64,000 nt of DNA from UBA5704 sp036380715. Lineage in GTDB: Bacteria; Acidobacteriota; Thermoanaerobaculia; Multivoradales; UBA5704. The stretch spans positions 1-64,000 of the forward strand of contig DASVEF010000370.1 in assembly GCA_036380715.1 (NCBI GenBank), read 5' to 3'. A program made the position numbers and the translations under genes. The notes under the pieces were generated by a model, which saw only the letters and a list, made by a program, of their open reading frames with translations, was not told the DNA's origin and did not search any database. Below are positions 52,924-62,232 of the stretch, piece by piece; the first letter of the stretch is position 1, and every line of letters begins with the position of its first letter.

Positions 52924-55035
52924 TCACCAGCTCGCGCCGGCCTGAATCAGCCCGACCGTGGCGGCCCGGCCCAGCGGCTCGGAGAAGAAATAGCCCTGGC
53001 CGTAATGGCAGGAGAGGGCGCGCAGCCGTGAGAACTGCTCGGCGGTTTCGATCCCCTCGGCCGCGACGTCCATCTTCAGAGTCCGGGCGAGGGTCACGAT
53101 CGTGCCGACGATCTCCGAGCGCTCGTCGTGGCCGTCGATCTCGCTGATGAACGAGCGGTCGATCTTGAGCGCGTCCATGGGCAGGCGGTGGAGATAGCTC
53201 AGGGAGGAGTAGCCGGTACCGAAGTCGTCGATGTAGAGCTTGACCCCGAGCGCACGCAACTGGAGGAGCTTGGCGATCGCGTCGTCCGCCTGCCCCATGA
53301 TCGTGCTCTCGGTCATCTCCAGCCGCAGGCTCTCCGGCAGGATGCCCGTTTCGCTCAGGGTCTCCTCGACCCTGCGCAGGAGGTCCGCCTGCATGAACTG
53401 CTTCCCCGACAGGTTCACGGTCACGGCCAGCGACCGGCCGTCCATGGCGAGAGACTGCCACTCGGCGAGCTGCTCGCAGGCCTCGCGCAGGACCCACCAG
53501 CCGATGGGCACGATCAGCCCCGTCTCCTCGGCGGTGGCGACGAAGCTCTCGGGCGTGAGGAGGCCGCGCTGCGGATGCCGCCAGCGCAGCAGGGCCTCGA
53601 AAGCGCTGATCTTGCCGCTGGCCAGCGAGATGATCGGCTGGTAGTGGACCTCGAACTCCTGCCGCTCGATCGCCCGCCGCAGGTCGTTCTCGAGCTGCAG
53701 GAGGGCCACGGCCTGGTTGTGCATGTTGCGATCGAAGACGGCGTCTCGCGCCCGGCCCGAGGTCTTCGCGTCATACATGGCCGTGTCCGCGTCCCGCAGC
53801 ACGTCCTCCGGGCGTTCGTAGATCCCCCTCGCTCCCACCGTGATGCCCAGGCTCATGGTGACGAAGATCTCGGTGCCCCGCACCTTGAAGGGCTGCGCCA
53901 TCTCCTGATGCATCCGCTGCGCGACCTCGACGGCGTGCTCGACGTCGGCGATGTCGTCGAGCAGGATCGTGAACTCGTCGCCACCCAGCCGCGCCACCGT
54001 GTCGCCGGGACGCAGGCAGGACTCGAGCCGACGGGCCACCGCGACCAGCAGCTCGTCGCCGGCGCTGTGACCCAGGCTGTCGTTGATGTTCTTGAAGCGG
54101 TCGAGGTCGATGAAGAGGACGGCGAACGTGTAGCTCAGCCGCCGCTTCGCATGGGCGATCGCCATGCCGAGGCGGTCCATGAGGAGCGCGCGGTTCGGCA
54201 GGCCGGTCAGGGAGTCGTGGAAGGCGTCGTGCAGGAGACGCTCTTCGGCCAGCTTGCGAGAGGTGATGTCCGACTGCGAGCCCGCCATCCGGTAGGCCTC
54301 GCCCAGGTCGTTGCGCACCGCCAGACCCCGGGTGAGGACCCAGCGGTAGCTCCCGTCCCGATGGAGCATCCGGTGCTCGCTTTCGAAGTCGGACGCCCGG
54401 CCGTTCAGGTGCGCCGACATCCCGAGCCGGACCGCGATGAGATCGTCGGGATGCACCCGTTCGAACCACTCCGCCGGGTCGTCGCCGATTTCGCCGTTCT
54501 CGAAACCGAGCATGAACTTCCAGCGCGGCGAAAAATAGATCCGGTCGCTGCGGAGGTCCCAATCCCAGAGGCCGTCCTTGGCGCCGTGGATCGCGAGCTC
54601 GTAGCGCTGCTGGCTCTCCCGCAGCGCCACCTGGGCCCGCTTGCGCTCGATGGCGTAGCGGATCGCCCGGCCGAGCAGCCCGTTATCGACCTCTCTCTTG
54701 ATGAGGTAGTCCTGGGCGCCCTCCCGCACCGCTCGCACCGCCAGCTCCTCATCCTCGACCCCGGTCAGCAGGATGATCGGCAGATCCGGAGCTTCGCGGT
54801 TGATCCGTGCCAGGGAGTCGAGCGAGCCGGGGAGGCTGTCGGGCAGCGACAGGTCGAGCAGGACGACGTCCACCTTCTCGCGGTGGCCAAGGAGCTCCAG
54901 GGCTTTTGAAATGCGATCGACGGCGGTGAGCTGAAACGGTGTGAAGATCGTCCTGTCCAGCATCCTGCGGATCAGGCGCGCGTCACCAGGGTTGTCCTCT
55001 ACCATCAAGATCCGAGTCGGTTCCCCGGACACCAT
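52924..55035 (-). CDS. REC-PAS-GGDEF-EAL c-di-GMP signalling protein
   Basis: A 703-residue protein. The receiver (residues about 8-125) has its Asp at D61 (VVLLDLSLPDS) and a Lys in DYLIKREVD. A PAS/PAC domain (about 145-265; WDWDLRSDRIYFSPRW) follows. The GGDEF domain (about 275-440) carries an intact RLGGDEF, and the EAL domain (about 450-695) has intact AFEALLRW, a DDFGTGYSSLSYL loop, and KIDRSF. Both cyclase and phosphodiesterase sites look functional. I chose the ATG at 55035, with GGAGGGAG upstream; a GTG at 55086 is possible. It is next to a REC-PAS kinase on the same strand, a likely signalling partner. Confidence 0.93.
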   Translation of the reverse strand: MVSGEPTRILMVEDNPGDARLIRRMLDRTIFTPFQLTAVDRISKALELLGHREKVDVVLLDLSLPDSLPGSLDSLARINREAPDLPIILLTGVEDEELAVRAVREGAQDYLIKREVDNGLLGRAIRYAIERKRAQVALRESQQRYELAIHGAKDGLWDWDLRSDRIYFSPRWKFMLGFENGEIGDDPAEWFERVHPDDLIAVRLGMSAHLNGRASDFESEHRMLHRDGSYRWVLTRGLAVRNDLGEAYRMAGSQSDITSRKLAEERLLHDAFHDSLTGLPNRALLMDRLGMAIAHAKRRLSYTFAVLFIDLDRFKNINDSLGHSAGDELLVAVARRLESCLRPGDTVARLGGDEFTILLDDIADVEHAVEVAQRMHQEMAQPFKVRGTEIFVTMSLGITVGARGIYERPEDVLRDADTAMYDAKTSGRARDAVFDRNMHNQAVALLQLENDLRRAIERQEFEVHYQPIISLASGKISAFEALLRWRHPQRGLLTPESFVATAEETGLIVPIGWWVLREACEQLAEWQSLAMDGRSLAVTVNLSGKQFMQADLLRRVEETLSETGILPESLRLEMTESTIMGQADDAIAKLLQLRALGVKLYIDDFGTGYSSLSYLHRLPMDALKIDRSFISEIDGHDERSEIVGTIVTLARTLKMDVAAEGIETAEQFSRLRALSCHYGQGYFFSEPLGRAATVGLIQAGASW

Positions 55036-55170
55036 CGCGGCGGCTCCCTCCAGATTGCCGGCAGCCGTACAGCCGACCGTCAGCACAGCAACAGCTTAGA
55101 TCTACGATCCAATATCACTCAAATTGTAACATGCCTCCGGCAAGTTTTGCCAAGTCAGGTGATTTGGACA

Positions 55171-56646
55171 TCAGGAGACGGGATCTTCCGTCGCGGGTAT
55201 GGTAAAAAAGAAGGTGGAGCCGCGACCCGGCTCGGAATGCACCGAAATCCGTCCCCCGTGGCGCTCGACAATTCTCTTGCAGAGGGCAAGGCCGACCCCG
55301 CTGCCGGGGACCTCGGGGTTGAGACGCTTGAAAATGGTGAAGATCGATTCCGCCTCGGCGGGATCGATGCCGATGCCGTTGTCGCGTACGGAGAAGACCC
55401 ACTCGCGAGGGGCCCTTCGCGCGGAGACGTGCACCCGCGGCGCCTCCTCGCCGCGGAACTTGATCGCGTTGGCGATCAGGTTCTGGAAGAGCTGGACGAT
55501 CTGCACGGGGTCGGCCTCGATCTCCGGCAGCGGCGCGTGCTCGACCGTGGCGCCGCTCTCCTCGATGACGGGCCCGAGATAGGCGAGAGCCCGCTGGAGG
55601 AGATCCTCCGCGCTGACGCGCTCCAGCGGCCGGTCCCGGCTTTCGAGCCGCGAGAAGGCGAGCAGGCCGTCGATCAGCGCTTCGAGCCTCCGCGAGGCAT
55701 CGACCAGGATCCCGATGACCTCGTCCGCTCCCCGGTCGAGCCGGCCCTGATAGTCCTCCTTCAGCATCTGGGCGTATCTCTCCACCATGCGGACCGGCTC
55801 CCGTAGCTCGTGAGAGGCCATCGCCGCGAACTGCTGGAGATCTTCGTTCGACCGCCGGAGCTGCGCCGAGCGCCGGGCCGCTTCCTCTTCGGCCTGCTTA
55901 CGGACGGTGATGTCTTCGACCAGGCCGTCGATCCGCAGCCCCCCGGCATCCTGGATGAGCGTGCTGATCACCTCGACCCAGATGGGGCGTCCATCCGCCC
56001 GCTGGAGCTTCACCTCCCGGGGGGTCTTCGCTTCGGGAGCGCCGTGGCCCGATGACGCCGCGCTCTGCTCGGCCGCGGCGACGAGCGGCCCCAGGGGGAG
56101 CCGGGCCGCGCTCTCGAAGCTCCCGGCGCCCAGGAGCTGCAGGAAGCCCGAGCTGGCGTTCAGCAGGCGCCCTTCGGGCGTCGCGCTGAACACCGCCACT
56201 TGTGCCTGCCGCAGGAGAGATTCCAGCGGAGTCGCGCCGGGAGTGGCACGGTTCCGGGACCGGTCCCCCTTGTCGAGCACCGACGACACGGCGATGGGCA
56301 GCGCCAGGAAGCCCGCGGGCCTCTTGACCAGGTAATTGTCGGCGCCCAGCCGCGTCGCCTTCAGACTGACCTCCTCGTCGCCATGGCGCGTGAACACGAT
56401 CACGGGCACCTCCGGCCAGTCCTCTTTCAGGGCCGCGAGGACCGCCAGGCCCTCCGCCCACGCGAGCTTCTGCTCCAGGATCACCAGATGGAAGCTCCTC
56501 CTGCCGCAAGCCTGGGCGAACGACAGCGGGTCGGTGATCTCCTGGATCTGAAGCTGAGGCAGCTCGTGCTCGAGCACCAGCCTGGCGAGCGCACGATCGT
56601 CAGGATCGTCGTCGAGCAGGAGGATCCGGGGGCGGTTTTCGCGCAT
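55171..56646 (-). CDS. hybrid REC-PAS histidine kinase with degenerate receiver
   Basis: A 491-residue cytosolic kinase. Residues 1-125 are a receiver domain with the acidic pocket (LLLDDDPDD, 12-17) but Glu58 (LVILEQKLAWAEG) where the phospho-accepting Asp belongs. A PAS domain follows (about 155-275), then HisKA with the His in MASHELREPVRMVERYAQML, and HATPase_c (N-box NLIANAIKF, DNGIGIDP, GSGVGLALCKRIVERHGG). Loss of the Asp suggests a phosphorylation-independent or mimic state. The nearby REC-PAS-GGDEF-EAL protein could be its phosphorylation target. Confidence 0.93.
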   Translation of the reverse strand: MRENRPRILLLDDDPDDRALARLVLEHELPQLQIQEITDPLSFAQACGRRSFHLVILEQKLAWAEGLAVLAALKEDWPEVPVIVFTRHGDEEVSLKATRLGADNYLVKRPAGFLALPIAVSSVLDKGDRSRNRATPGATPLESLLRQAQVAVFSATPEGRLLNASSGFLQLLGAGSFESAARLPLGPLVAAAEQSAASSGHGAPEAKTPREVKLQRADGRPIWVEVISTLIQDAGGLRIDGLVEDITVRKQAEEEAARRSAQLRRSNEDLQQFAAMASHELREPVRMVERYAQMLKEDYQGRLDRGADEVIGILVDASRRLEALIDGLLAFSRLESRDRPLERVSAEDLLQRALAYLGPVIEESGATVEHAPLPEIEADPVQIVQLFQNLIANAIKFRGEEAPRVHVSARRAPREWVFSVRDNGIGIDPAEAESIFTIFKRLNPEVPGSGVGLALCKRIVERHGGRISVHSEPGRGSTFFFTIPATEDPVS

Positions 56647-56698
56647 GGACAGCGGCAAACCTATAGAAAGCGGGGGACGAAATCTACTCCACACCAGC

Positions 56699-56704
56699 TA
56701 TAAT
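56699..56704 (+). promoter_or_regulatory. -10 box for the NarX/NarL-type pair
   Basis: A perfect TATAAT lies 50 bp before the kinase ATG; no good -35 is seen at the expected distance. The 108-bp divergent region also holds several CTATA(G/C) motifs. Confidence 0.45.
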
Positions 56705-56754
56705 CTTTTCTATACCTGTCGATATAGCCGGCACGGCATGGGAGCACGGATGGC

Positions 56755-57957
56755 ATGGACGTCGAGTACTCCTCGCAGAGCCGCAGCGAACGCCTGATCG
56801 CCGGCATGCGGCTGCTCGCCGCCTGGCCGCGGAGCTCTCTCCGCGACGCCGACGACCTCCTCGCCCACCTGCTGGGCCAGGTGGCCAGCATTCTGGAAGC
56901 TCCGCGCGTCCTCCTGATCTGGGAGGAGATCGACGAGCCGTGGCTCTATCTGGCGCACTGGTCGGGCGGCGGGCTGGAGCGGTTCCGCGAGCCCCCGCCC
57001 GACGCTCCGCTCGTGCCCGGGCCTCTCACCGGGGCGAGCTTTCTTTCGAACGGTGCCGGCGAGACCTGGTACCAGTGCGAGCGGGGGATCGAGCGCTGGC
57101 GCGGCGCGCCGGTCGACGAGGGCGTCCGGCGCCGCTTCGCCGTCGAGGAGTTGGCCTCCTGGCCCGTGCTGGGCGAGGTCGTGCAGGGCCGGCTGTTCGT
57201 CCTCGACCGCAAGGATCTCGAGAGGGACCATCTCGTCCTGGGGGAGATCGTGGCGCTGCGCCTGGCCGCGGAGCTCGATCAGTTCTACCTGACGCGACAG
57301 GTCCGGACCGTGGCGGTGACCGACGAGAGGATCCGCCTCGCCTGCGACCTCCACGACGGCATGCTCCAGTCGCTCACGGGGACCGCTCTGCAGCTTCAGG
57401 CCCTGGCGAAGCTGATGGAGGGGGGTCCGCCGGCCGCTCGCGAGCAGCTCCTGGAGGTCCAGCGGCTCATCGCCTCCGACCAGCGCGACCTGCGCTTCTT
57501 CATCGAGGAGCTGAAGCCGGTCCCGCGGGCGCTCGCCGGTCAGGCCGACCTGCGGAGCCGCCTGGCGGAGCTGGCGGACCGGATCAAGCGGCTCTGGGGC
57601 CTCCAGATCGACGTCCGCCTGGAAGCCATCGAGGACCAGGTCCCGGAGGCGTTCATCCGGCAGCTCTACCGGCTGCTGCGCGAGGCGCTGTTCAATGTGG
57701 CCCGCCATGCCGAGGCGTCCAGCGCCCAGGTCGAGATCTCCCGGCAGGGGCAGGAGCTGAGCATCACCGTGACCGATGACGGGCGCGGGTTCCCCTTCCG
57801 CGGCCGCTACGAGCACGAGGAGCTCCATCAGAGAAAGCTGGGGCCGGTCAGCCTCAAGGAGCGGATCTCCGCCCTGGGCGGATCGCTCGCCATCGACTCC
57901 TGCCCCGGCCTGACGCGCCTGGAGATGCACCTCCCGATCGGAGGAAGGACGAGATGA
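56755..57957 (+). CDS. NarX-type (HisKA_3) sensor histidine kinase
   Basis: A 400-residue soluble kinase. The N-terminal 175 residues are probably a GAF-like sensor (LLAHLLGQVASILEAPRVLL, SWPVLGEVVQGRLFVLDR). The phospho-acceptor His lies in RIRLACDLHDGMLQSLTG, the HisKA_3 signature, and HATPase_c follows (LREALFNVARHAEAS, DDGRGFPF). There is no membrane segment. The response regulator start overlaps its stop by 4 bp. It is divergent from the REC-PAS kinase. Confidence 0.93.
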   Translation: MDVEYSSQSRSERLIAGMRLLAAWPRSSLRDADDLLAHLLGQVASILEAPRVLLIWEEIDEPWLYLAHWSGGGLERFREPPPDAPLVPGPLTGASFLSNGAGETWYQCERGIERWRGAPVDEGVRRRFAVEELASWPVLGEVVQGRLFVLDRKDLERDHLVLGEIVALRLAAELDQFYLTRQVRTVAVTDERIRLACDLHDGMLQSLTGTALQLQALAKLMEGGPPAAREQLLEVQRLIASDQRDLRFFIEELKPVPRALAGQADLRSRLAELADRIKRLWGLQIDVRLEAIEDQVPEAFIRQLYRLLREALFNVARHAEASSAQVEISRQGQELSITVTDDGRGFPFRGRYEHEELHQRKLGPVSLKERISALGGSLAIDSCPGLTRLEMHLPIGGRTR

Positions 57958-58622
57958 AAGATGAAACGGAGGTTTCGCCGGCAACGCCGATCCGCCTGGT
58001 GATCGTGGACGATCACCCGATCGTCCTCGAGGGGCTCGAGCGGCTCTTTCGCCTCGAGGGAGACTTCGAGATCGTCGCGCGGTGCGTCAACGGGTCCGAA
58101 GCCCTGGAAGCCGTGCGCACCTACCTGCCCGACATCCTCGTGCTCGACATCCGCCTGCCGGGCCGGAGCGGCCTCGACGTGCTGGACCAGGTGCGGCGCG
58201 AAGGGCTGCCGACCCACGCGGTCCTGCTGGCCGGCTCCATCAACGAAGACGAGCTCGTCGAGGCCCTTCACCTGGGAGCGCGCGGAATCGTCCTCAAGGA
58301 GATGGCGCCGGAGCTCCTGATCCGCTGCATCCGCACGGTCCACGCCGGCGGCCGCTGGCTGGAGAACGATTTCCTGAGCCGAGCGCTCGAGGGGATCCTC
58401 AAGCGGGACGGAGTCGCCAGGCCGGGGCGGCTCGCGCTGTCGGTCCGGGAGCTGGAGATCGTGCGCCTGGCTGCGACCGGCCACCACAACCGGGAGATCG
58501 CCGAAAGCCTCCACATCACCGAGGGAACGGTGAAGGTCCACCTGCACAACATCTACGAGAAGCTGGGAATCGAGGGCCGGGTCGAGCTGACGATCTACGC
58601 CCGCGACCACGGCTGGGTCTAA
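57954..58622 (+). CDS. NarL/LuxR-type response regulator
   Basis: A 222-residue regulator. The receiver has D65 (ILVLDIRLPGRSG) with D19-D20 in VIVDDHP and a Lys in IVLKEMAPE. A LuxR-type HTH occupies the end (LSVRELEIVRLAATGHHNRE, ITEGTVKVHLHNIYEKLG). It is encoded directly after its likely kinase with an ATGA overlap. Targets are unknown. Confidence 0.95.
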   Translation: MKDETEVSPATPIRLVIVDDHPIVLEGLERLFRLEGDFEIVARCVNGSEALEAVRTYLPDILVLDIRLPGRSGLDVLDQVRREGLPTHAVLLAGSINEDELVEALHLGARGIVLKEMAPELLIRCIRTVHAGGRWLENDFLSRALEGILKRDGVARPGRLALSVRELEIVRLAATGHHNREIAESLHITEGTVKVHLHNIYEKLGIEGRVELTIYARDHGWV

Positions 58623-58629
58623 ATGCAGC

Positions 58630-59415
58630 TCAGCCCGTCCCTGCCGCTTTCGCGAACAGCCGGAAAAAATTCTCCCCCGTCCTCCGCGCCACCTGCTCCG
58701 GCGTCTCTCCGGTCTCCTGGGCGAGCCGGGCGGCGATCTCGACCACGTAGGCGGGGCGGTTGGGCTTGCCCCGGTAGGGGATGGGGGCGAGATAAGGCGT
58801 ATCGGTCTCGACCAGGCAGCGGTCGGGAGGGAGGACGGGGATCACCTCGCGGACGTTGCCGGCCTTGGGGAAGGTGATCATGCCGGAAAGGCCGAGGTAG
58901 AAGCCGCGCTCGGTCAGTTCCTTGGCCATCTCCAGGCCACCGGCGAAGGAGTGAAAGTCGGCCTGGAGATCTCGGAAGGCCTCCTCGCGGACGACTTCCA
59001 GCATCTCCTCGTTGCTGTCGCGGTTGTGGACCACGACCGGAAGCCCCAGCTCGACAGCCAGCTCCCACTGCTCGCGCAGGACACGAAACTGCACGTCCCG
59101 CGGCGAGTGGTCGTAGTAGAAGTCGAGCCCGCACTCCCCCACCGCTACGGCCCTGGGATCGGCGAGCAGGGAGCGCAGGCGCTCGCGGTCCCCTGGCTGC
59201 CAGGTGCCGGCGTCGTGGGGGTGGACGCCGAGGGCGCACCAGACGTCCGGGTGGCGGTGGCAGAAGGCGAGGATATCCTCCGCCTCGTTCAGCCGGATGG
59301 CGGGGACGAGGAAGCCGCGCACCCCCCTCTCGCGGGCGTGGTCGAGGGCGCGCTCCCGCTCGTCGGGGGGGAGGCTCTGGAGGTGGCAGTGGGAGTCGAT
59401 CGGGCCCGTGCTCAC
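58630..59415 (-). CDS. tatD: TatD-family metal-dependent hydrolase
   Basis: A 261-residue TIM-barrel hydrolase of the TatD/YcfH DNase family. Motifs are DSHCHLQSL, GVHPHDAGTW, VGECGLDFYYD, VVHNRDSNEE, and VETDTPYLAP. The start is GTG, giving a GTGA overlap with the metG stop. metG-tatD adjacency is common. Confidence 0.95.
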   Translation of the reverse strand: MSTGPIDSHCHLQSLPPDERERALDHARERGVRGFLVPAIRLNEAEDILAFCHRHPDVWCALGVHPHDAGTWQPGDRERLRSLLADPRAVAVGECGLDFYYDHSPRDVQFRVLREQWELAVELGLPVVVHNRDSNEEMLEVVREEAFRDLQADFHSFAGGLEMAKELTERGFYLGLSGMITFPKAGNVREVIPVLPPDRCLVETDTPYLAPIPYRGKPNRPAYVVEIAARLAQETGETPEQVARRTGENFFRLFAKAAGTG

Positions 59416-61331
59416 CGGACCCGCGTCCCGTTCGGGACCTCGCCTCCCGGGTGAAGCAGGACCGGTTTGCCGTCGATCGACGCCGCGAGCACCATCCCCT
59501 GCGACTCGACCCCCATCAGCTTGGCCGGCTGCAGGTTGGCGACGACGATCACCTGCTTCCCCACGAGATCCTCCGGTGCGTAGGCGAGGCCGATGCCCGC
59601 CACCACGGTGCGGGGGTTCTCGTCTCCTGCGTCCACGGTCAGCTTGAGCAGCTTGTCCGACTTCGGCACCCGCTCCGCCGCCTGGACGGTCGCCACCTTC
59701 AGCTCGGTCTGCATGAACTGGTCGATCGAGATCAATTTCTTCTCCTGTCCGGTCGGGGCCTTCGCCGGCGCGGTCGCGGAAGGTTTCGCGTCGCCGAGGT
59801 AGGCCTCCTTGTCGATGCGTGGGAAGAGCGGCTTCGGCTCGGGCAGCTCGACGCCGTTGGGAGTCCCGCCCCACTCCAGGGCGTCGAGGCTCGCCGGCAC
59901 CTCGGTCACGCCGATCGCCGCCAGCACCTCGGGAGCGATCTTCGGCATGAAGGGGAGGAGGCCGGTGGCCACGATGCGCACGGATTCGAGGCCGTTCCAG
60001 AGAACCCGCGAGAGCTTCCCGGTTGGTCCCTCGGTCTTGATGAGCTTCCAGGGCTCGCGCGTGACCAGGTACCCGTTGGCCTCGGCGAGCAGCTTCCACA
60101 GAGCCTCGAGCGCACGGTGGAAGGACAGGTCCTCCATGGCGGCGCGGTACTCGGGCACGATGCGGCGGGAGGCCTCGATGAGCGGGTTGTCAGTGCAGGG
60201 CTCCGGCGGGGTCTTGCCGTCGAAGGCGCGGCGCGACAGCGTCACCAGCCGGCTCACGGTGTTGCCGAGGTCGTTGGCGAGGTCGCTGTTGTAGCGGCCG
60301 ACGAAGGCCTCGTCGGAGAACTGCGCGTCCTGCCCGAACACCATCTCGCGGAACAGGAAGTAGCGCACGCTGTCGGCGCCGAAGCGGTCGATCAGCTCAT
60401 CCGGCCGGACGATGTTGCCGGCCGACTTCGAGACCTTGCGGCCGTCGCGCAGCCACCAGCCGTGGGCCCAGACCGTGGTGGGTAGCGGCAGCTTCGCGGA
60501 CATCAGGAAGGCCGGCCAGTAGATGGTGTGGAAACGGAGGATGTCCTTGCCGATGAGGTGGAGCCGGACATCGCCCTTCTCCCAGAACTTTTCGTAGAGC
60601 CCGCGGTCCTCTCGGCCGAAACCGAGGGCGCTGATGTAGTTGGTCAGCGCGTCGAGCCAGACGTAGACGGTCTGGCCGGGATAACCTGGGAAGGGGATGC
60701 CCCAGTCCAGGTTCGCGCGCGAGACCGACAGGTCGCGCAGGCCGGCTTCGACGAAGGCGCGGACCTCGTTCAGACGGCTCGCCGGGCGGACGAACTCCGG
60801 ATGCTTGTCGTAGAGGTCGAGCAGCGGCTGCTGGTACCTGGAAAGCCGGAAGAAGAGGTTCTCCTCCGACTTCCACTCCACCGCGGTGCCGTGCACCGGG
60901 CAGGTCTTGTCGGGGCCCAGCTCCTTCTCGGTATAGAAGGTCTCGCAGGGCGAGCAGTACCACCCCTCATGGGTGGCGCTGTAGAAGTCTCCCGCCTCCT
61001 CGATGCGGCGGATCATCTCCTCGACGCCGCGCTTGTGGCGCTCCTCGGTCGTGCGGACGAAGTCGTCGTAGGAGAAGCCGAGCCGGTCCTTCAGGTCGCG
61101 GTATTGGGCGACCACCCGGTCGGCCAGCTCGATGGGCGTGATCCCCTCGTTGCGCGCGGCCCGCTCGATGTTCTGCCCGTGCTCGTCGGTGCCGGTGAGG
61201 AAGCGGACGTCGTCCCCGGCCATGCGCCGGTAGCGCACCAGGGCGTCGCCCACGGTGGTCGTATAGATGTGCCCGATGTGGGGCAGGCTGTTGACGTAGT
61301 AGATGGGGGTGGTGACGTAGAAGGTGCTCAT
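59412..61331 (-). CDS. metG: methionyl-tRNA synthetase
   Basis: A 639-residue class I synthetase. The HIGH motif reads PHIGHIYTT near residue 16, a zinc-type CSPCETFYTEKEL...CPVHG knuckle lies near 127-148, and the KMSKS loop reads KVSKS (299-303). A C-terminal Trbp111/EMAP-II-like tRNA-binding domain (TELKVATVQAAERVPKSDKL, residues about 535-639) is fused. The ATG overlaps the hslO stop by 4 bp. Confidence 0.98.
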   Translation of the reverse strand: MSTFYVTTPIYYVNSLPHIGHIYTTTVGDALVRYRRMAGDDVRFLTGTDEHGQNIERAARNEGITPIELADRVVAQYRDLKDRLGFSYDDFVRTTEERHKRGVEEMIRRIEEAGDFYSATHEGWYCSPCETFYTEKELGPDKTCPVHGTAVEWKSEENLFFRLSRYQQPLLDLYDKHPEFVRPASRLNEVRAFVEAGLRDLSVSRANLDWGIPFPGYPGQTVYVWLDALTNYISALGFGREDRGLYEKFWEKGDVRLHLIGKDILRFHTIYWPAFLMSAKLPLPTTVWAHGWWLRDGRKVSKSAGNIVRPDELIDRFGADSVRYFLFREMVFGQDAQFSDEAFVGRYNSDLANDLGNTVSRLVTLSRRAFDGKTPPEPCTDNPLIEASRRIVPEYRAAMEDLSFHRALEALWKLLAEANGYLVTREPWKLIKTEGPTGKLSRVLWNGLESVRIVATGLLPFMPKIAPEVLAAIGVTEVPASLDALEWGGTPNGVELPEPKPLFPRIDKEAYLGDAKPSATAPAKAPTGQEKKLISIDQFMQTELKVATVQAAERVPKSDKLLKLTVDAGDENPRTVVAGIGLAYAPEDLVGKQVIVVANLQPAKLMGVESQGMVLAASIDGKPVLLHPGGEVPNGTRVR

Positions 61332-62218
61332 GGAGCCGGAGATTGTAACTCCTCGGGCGTGAAGATGTAGTGCGCCCCGCAGAACACGCAGTCGGCGTCG
61401 ATCGTGCCGTCCTCGCGGCGCAGGTAGTCGCGGTCGTCGGCCGGGAGCAGGACCAGGTGGCGGAGGAGCCTTTCGCGGCTGCAGCGGCAGCGGTACCGCA
61501 TCGGGCTCACCTCCAGGACCTCGCGGTCGAGGCCGGAGAGGACGGTCTCCATGACGTAGGGGATGCCCCCCTCCTCCAGCAGCTCGCTGATCCCCTTGAT
61601 GCGGAAGATATTCTCTTCCAGGCGCGAGATCACTTCCTCGGGAGCACCGGGCAGGACCTCGACGATCATCCCGCCCGCCGCGGCCACGCCGCTCGGCTTG
61701 CCGAGGACCCCCAGGAGCACGGCCGAGTTGGTCTGCTCGCTCTGCGAGAGGTAGTGGGCCAGGTCCTCGCCGATCTCGCCGTTGACCAGCTCCACCTGGC
61801 TCTGGTAGCCGCCTCCCCCCGCGTACTCGCGGCGCACCCAGAGGTGCCCCTTCCCCACCGCGCGGCCGACGGCCAGCTTGTTGTCGGTCCAGTGCGGGAC
61901 ATCCACCTGAGGATGTCCCACGAGCCCGCGCAGGTTCCCCTCCTGATCGGCCTCGGCCATGACGCGGAGGATCGGACCGTCCCCGCGCACCTCCACGGTG
62001 AGCCGGGTCGGGGTCTTCGCGGCGAGGCGCAGCAGCAGCGCGGCTCCCGCCATGCAGCGCCCGAGGGCCGCCGTGGACACCGGGCTGAGATCGCGCCGGT
62101 CGCGCGCCTCCTGGACCACGTCCGTCAGATCGACCACCGCCCAGCGGAAGGCCCCCTCTCCGGCGAGGCCCAGCTCGAGCCGGCCTCCCGCCGACACGGG
62201 TGCATTCATCTCTTCCAT
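61328..62218 (-). CDS. hslO: redox-regulated chaperone Hsp33
   Basis: A 296-residue Hsp33 protein that becomes a holdase on oxidation. The C-terminal zinc centre is CRCSRERL followed by DADCVFCGAHYIF (C-x-C and C-x2-C). Conserved N-terminal blocks include GHPQVDVPHW-type and YQSQVELVNGEIGEDLAHYL. The ATG at 62218 was chosen; longer in-frame readings upstream overlap larC. It is followed immediately by metG. Confidence 0.95.
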   Translation of the reverse strand: MEEMNAPVSAGGRLELGLAGEGAFRWAVVDLTDVVQEARDRRDLSPVSTAALGRCMAGAALLLRLAAKTPTRLTVEVRGDGPILRVMAEADQEGNLRGLVGHPQVDVPHWTDNKLAVGRAVGKGHLWVRREYAGGGGYQSQVELVNGEIGEDLAHYLSQSEQTNSAVLLGVLGKPSGVAAAGGMIVEVLPGAPEEVISRLEENIFRIKGISELLEEGGIPYVMETVLSGLDREVLEVSPMRYRCRCSRERLLRHLVLLPADDRDYLRREDGTIDADCVFCGAHYIFTPEELQSPAP

Positions 62219-62232
62219 CACGGCTCGTCTCT

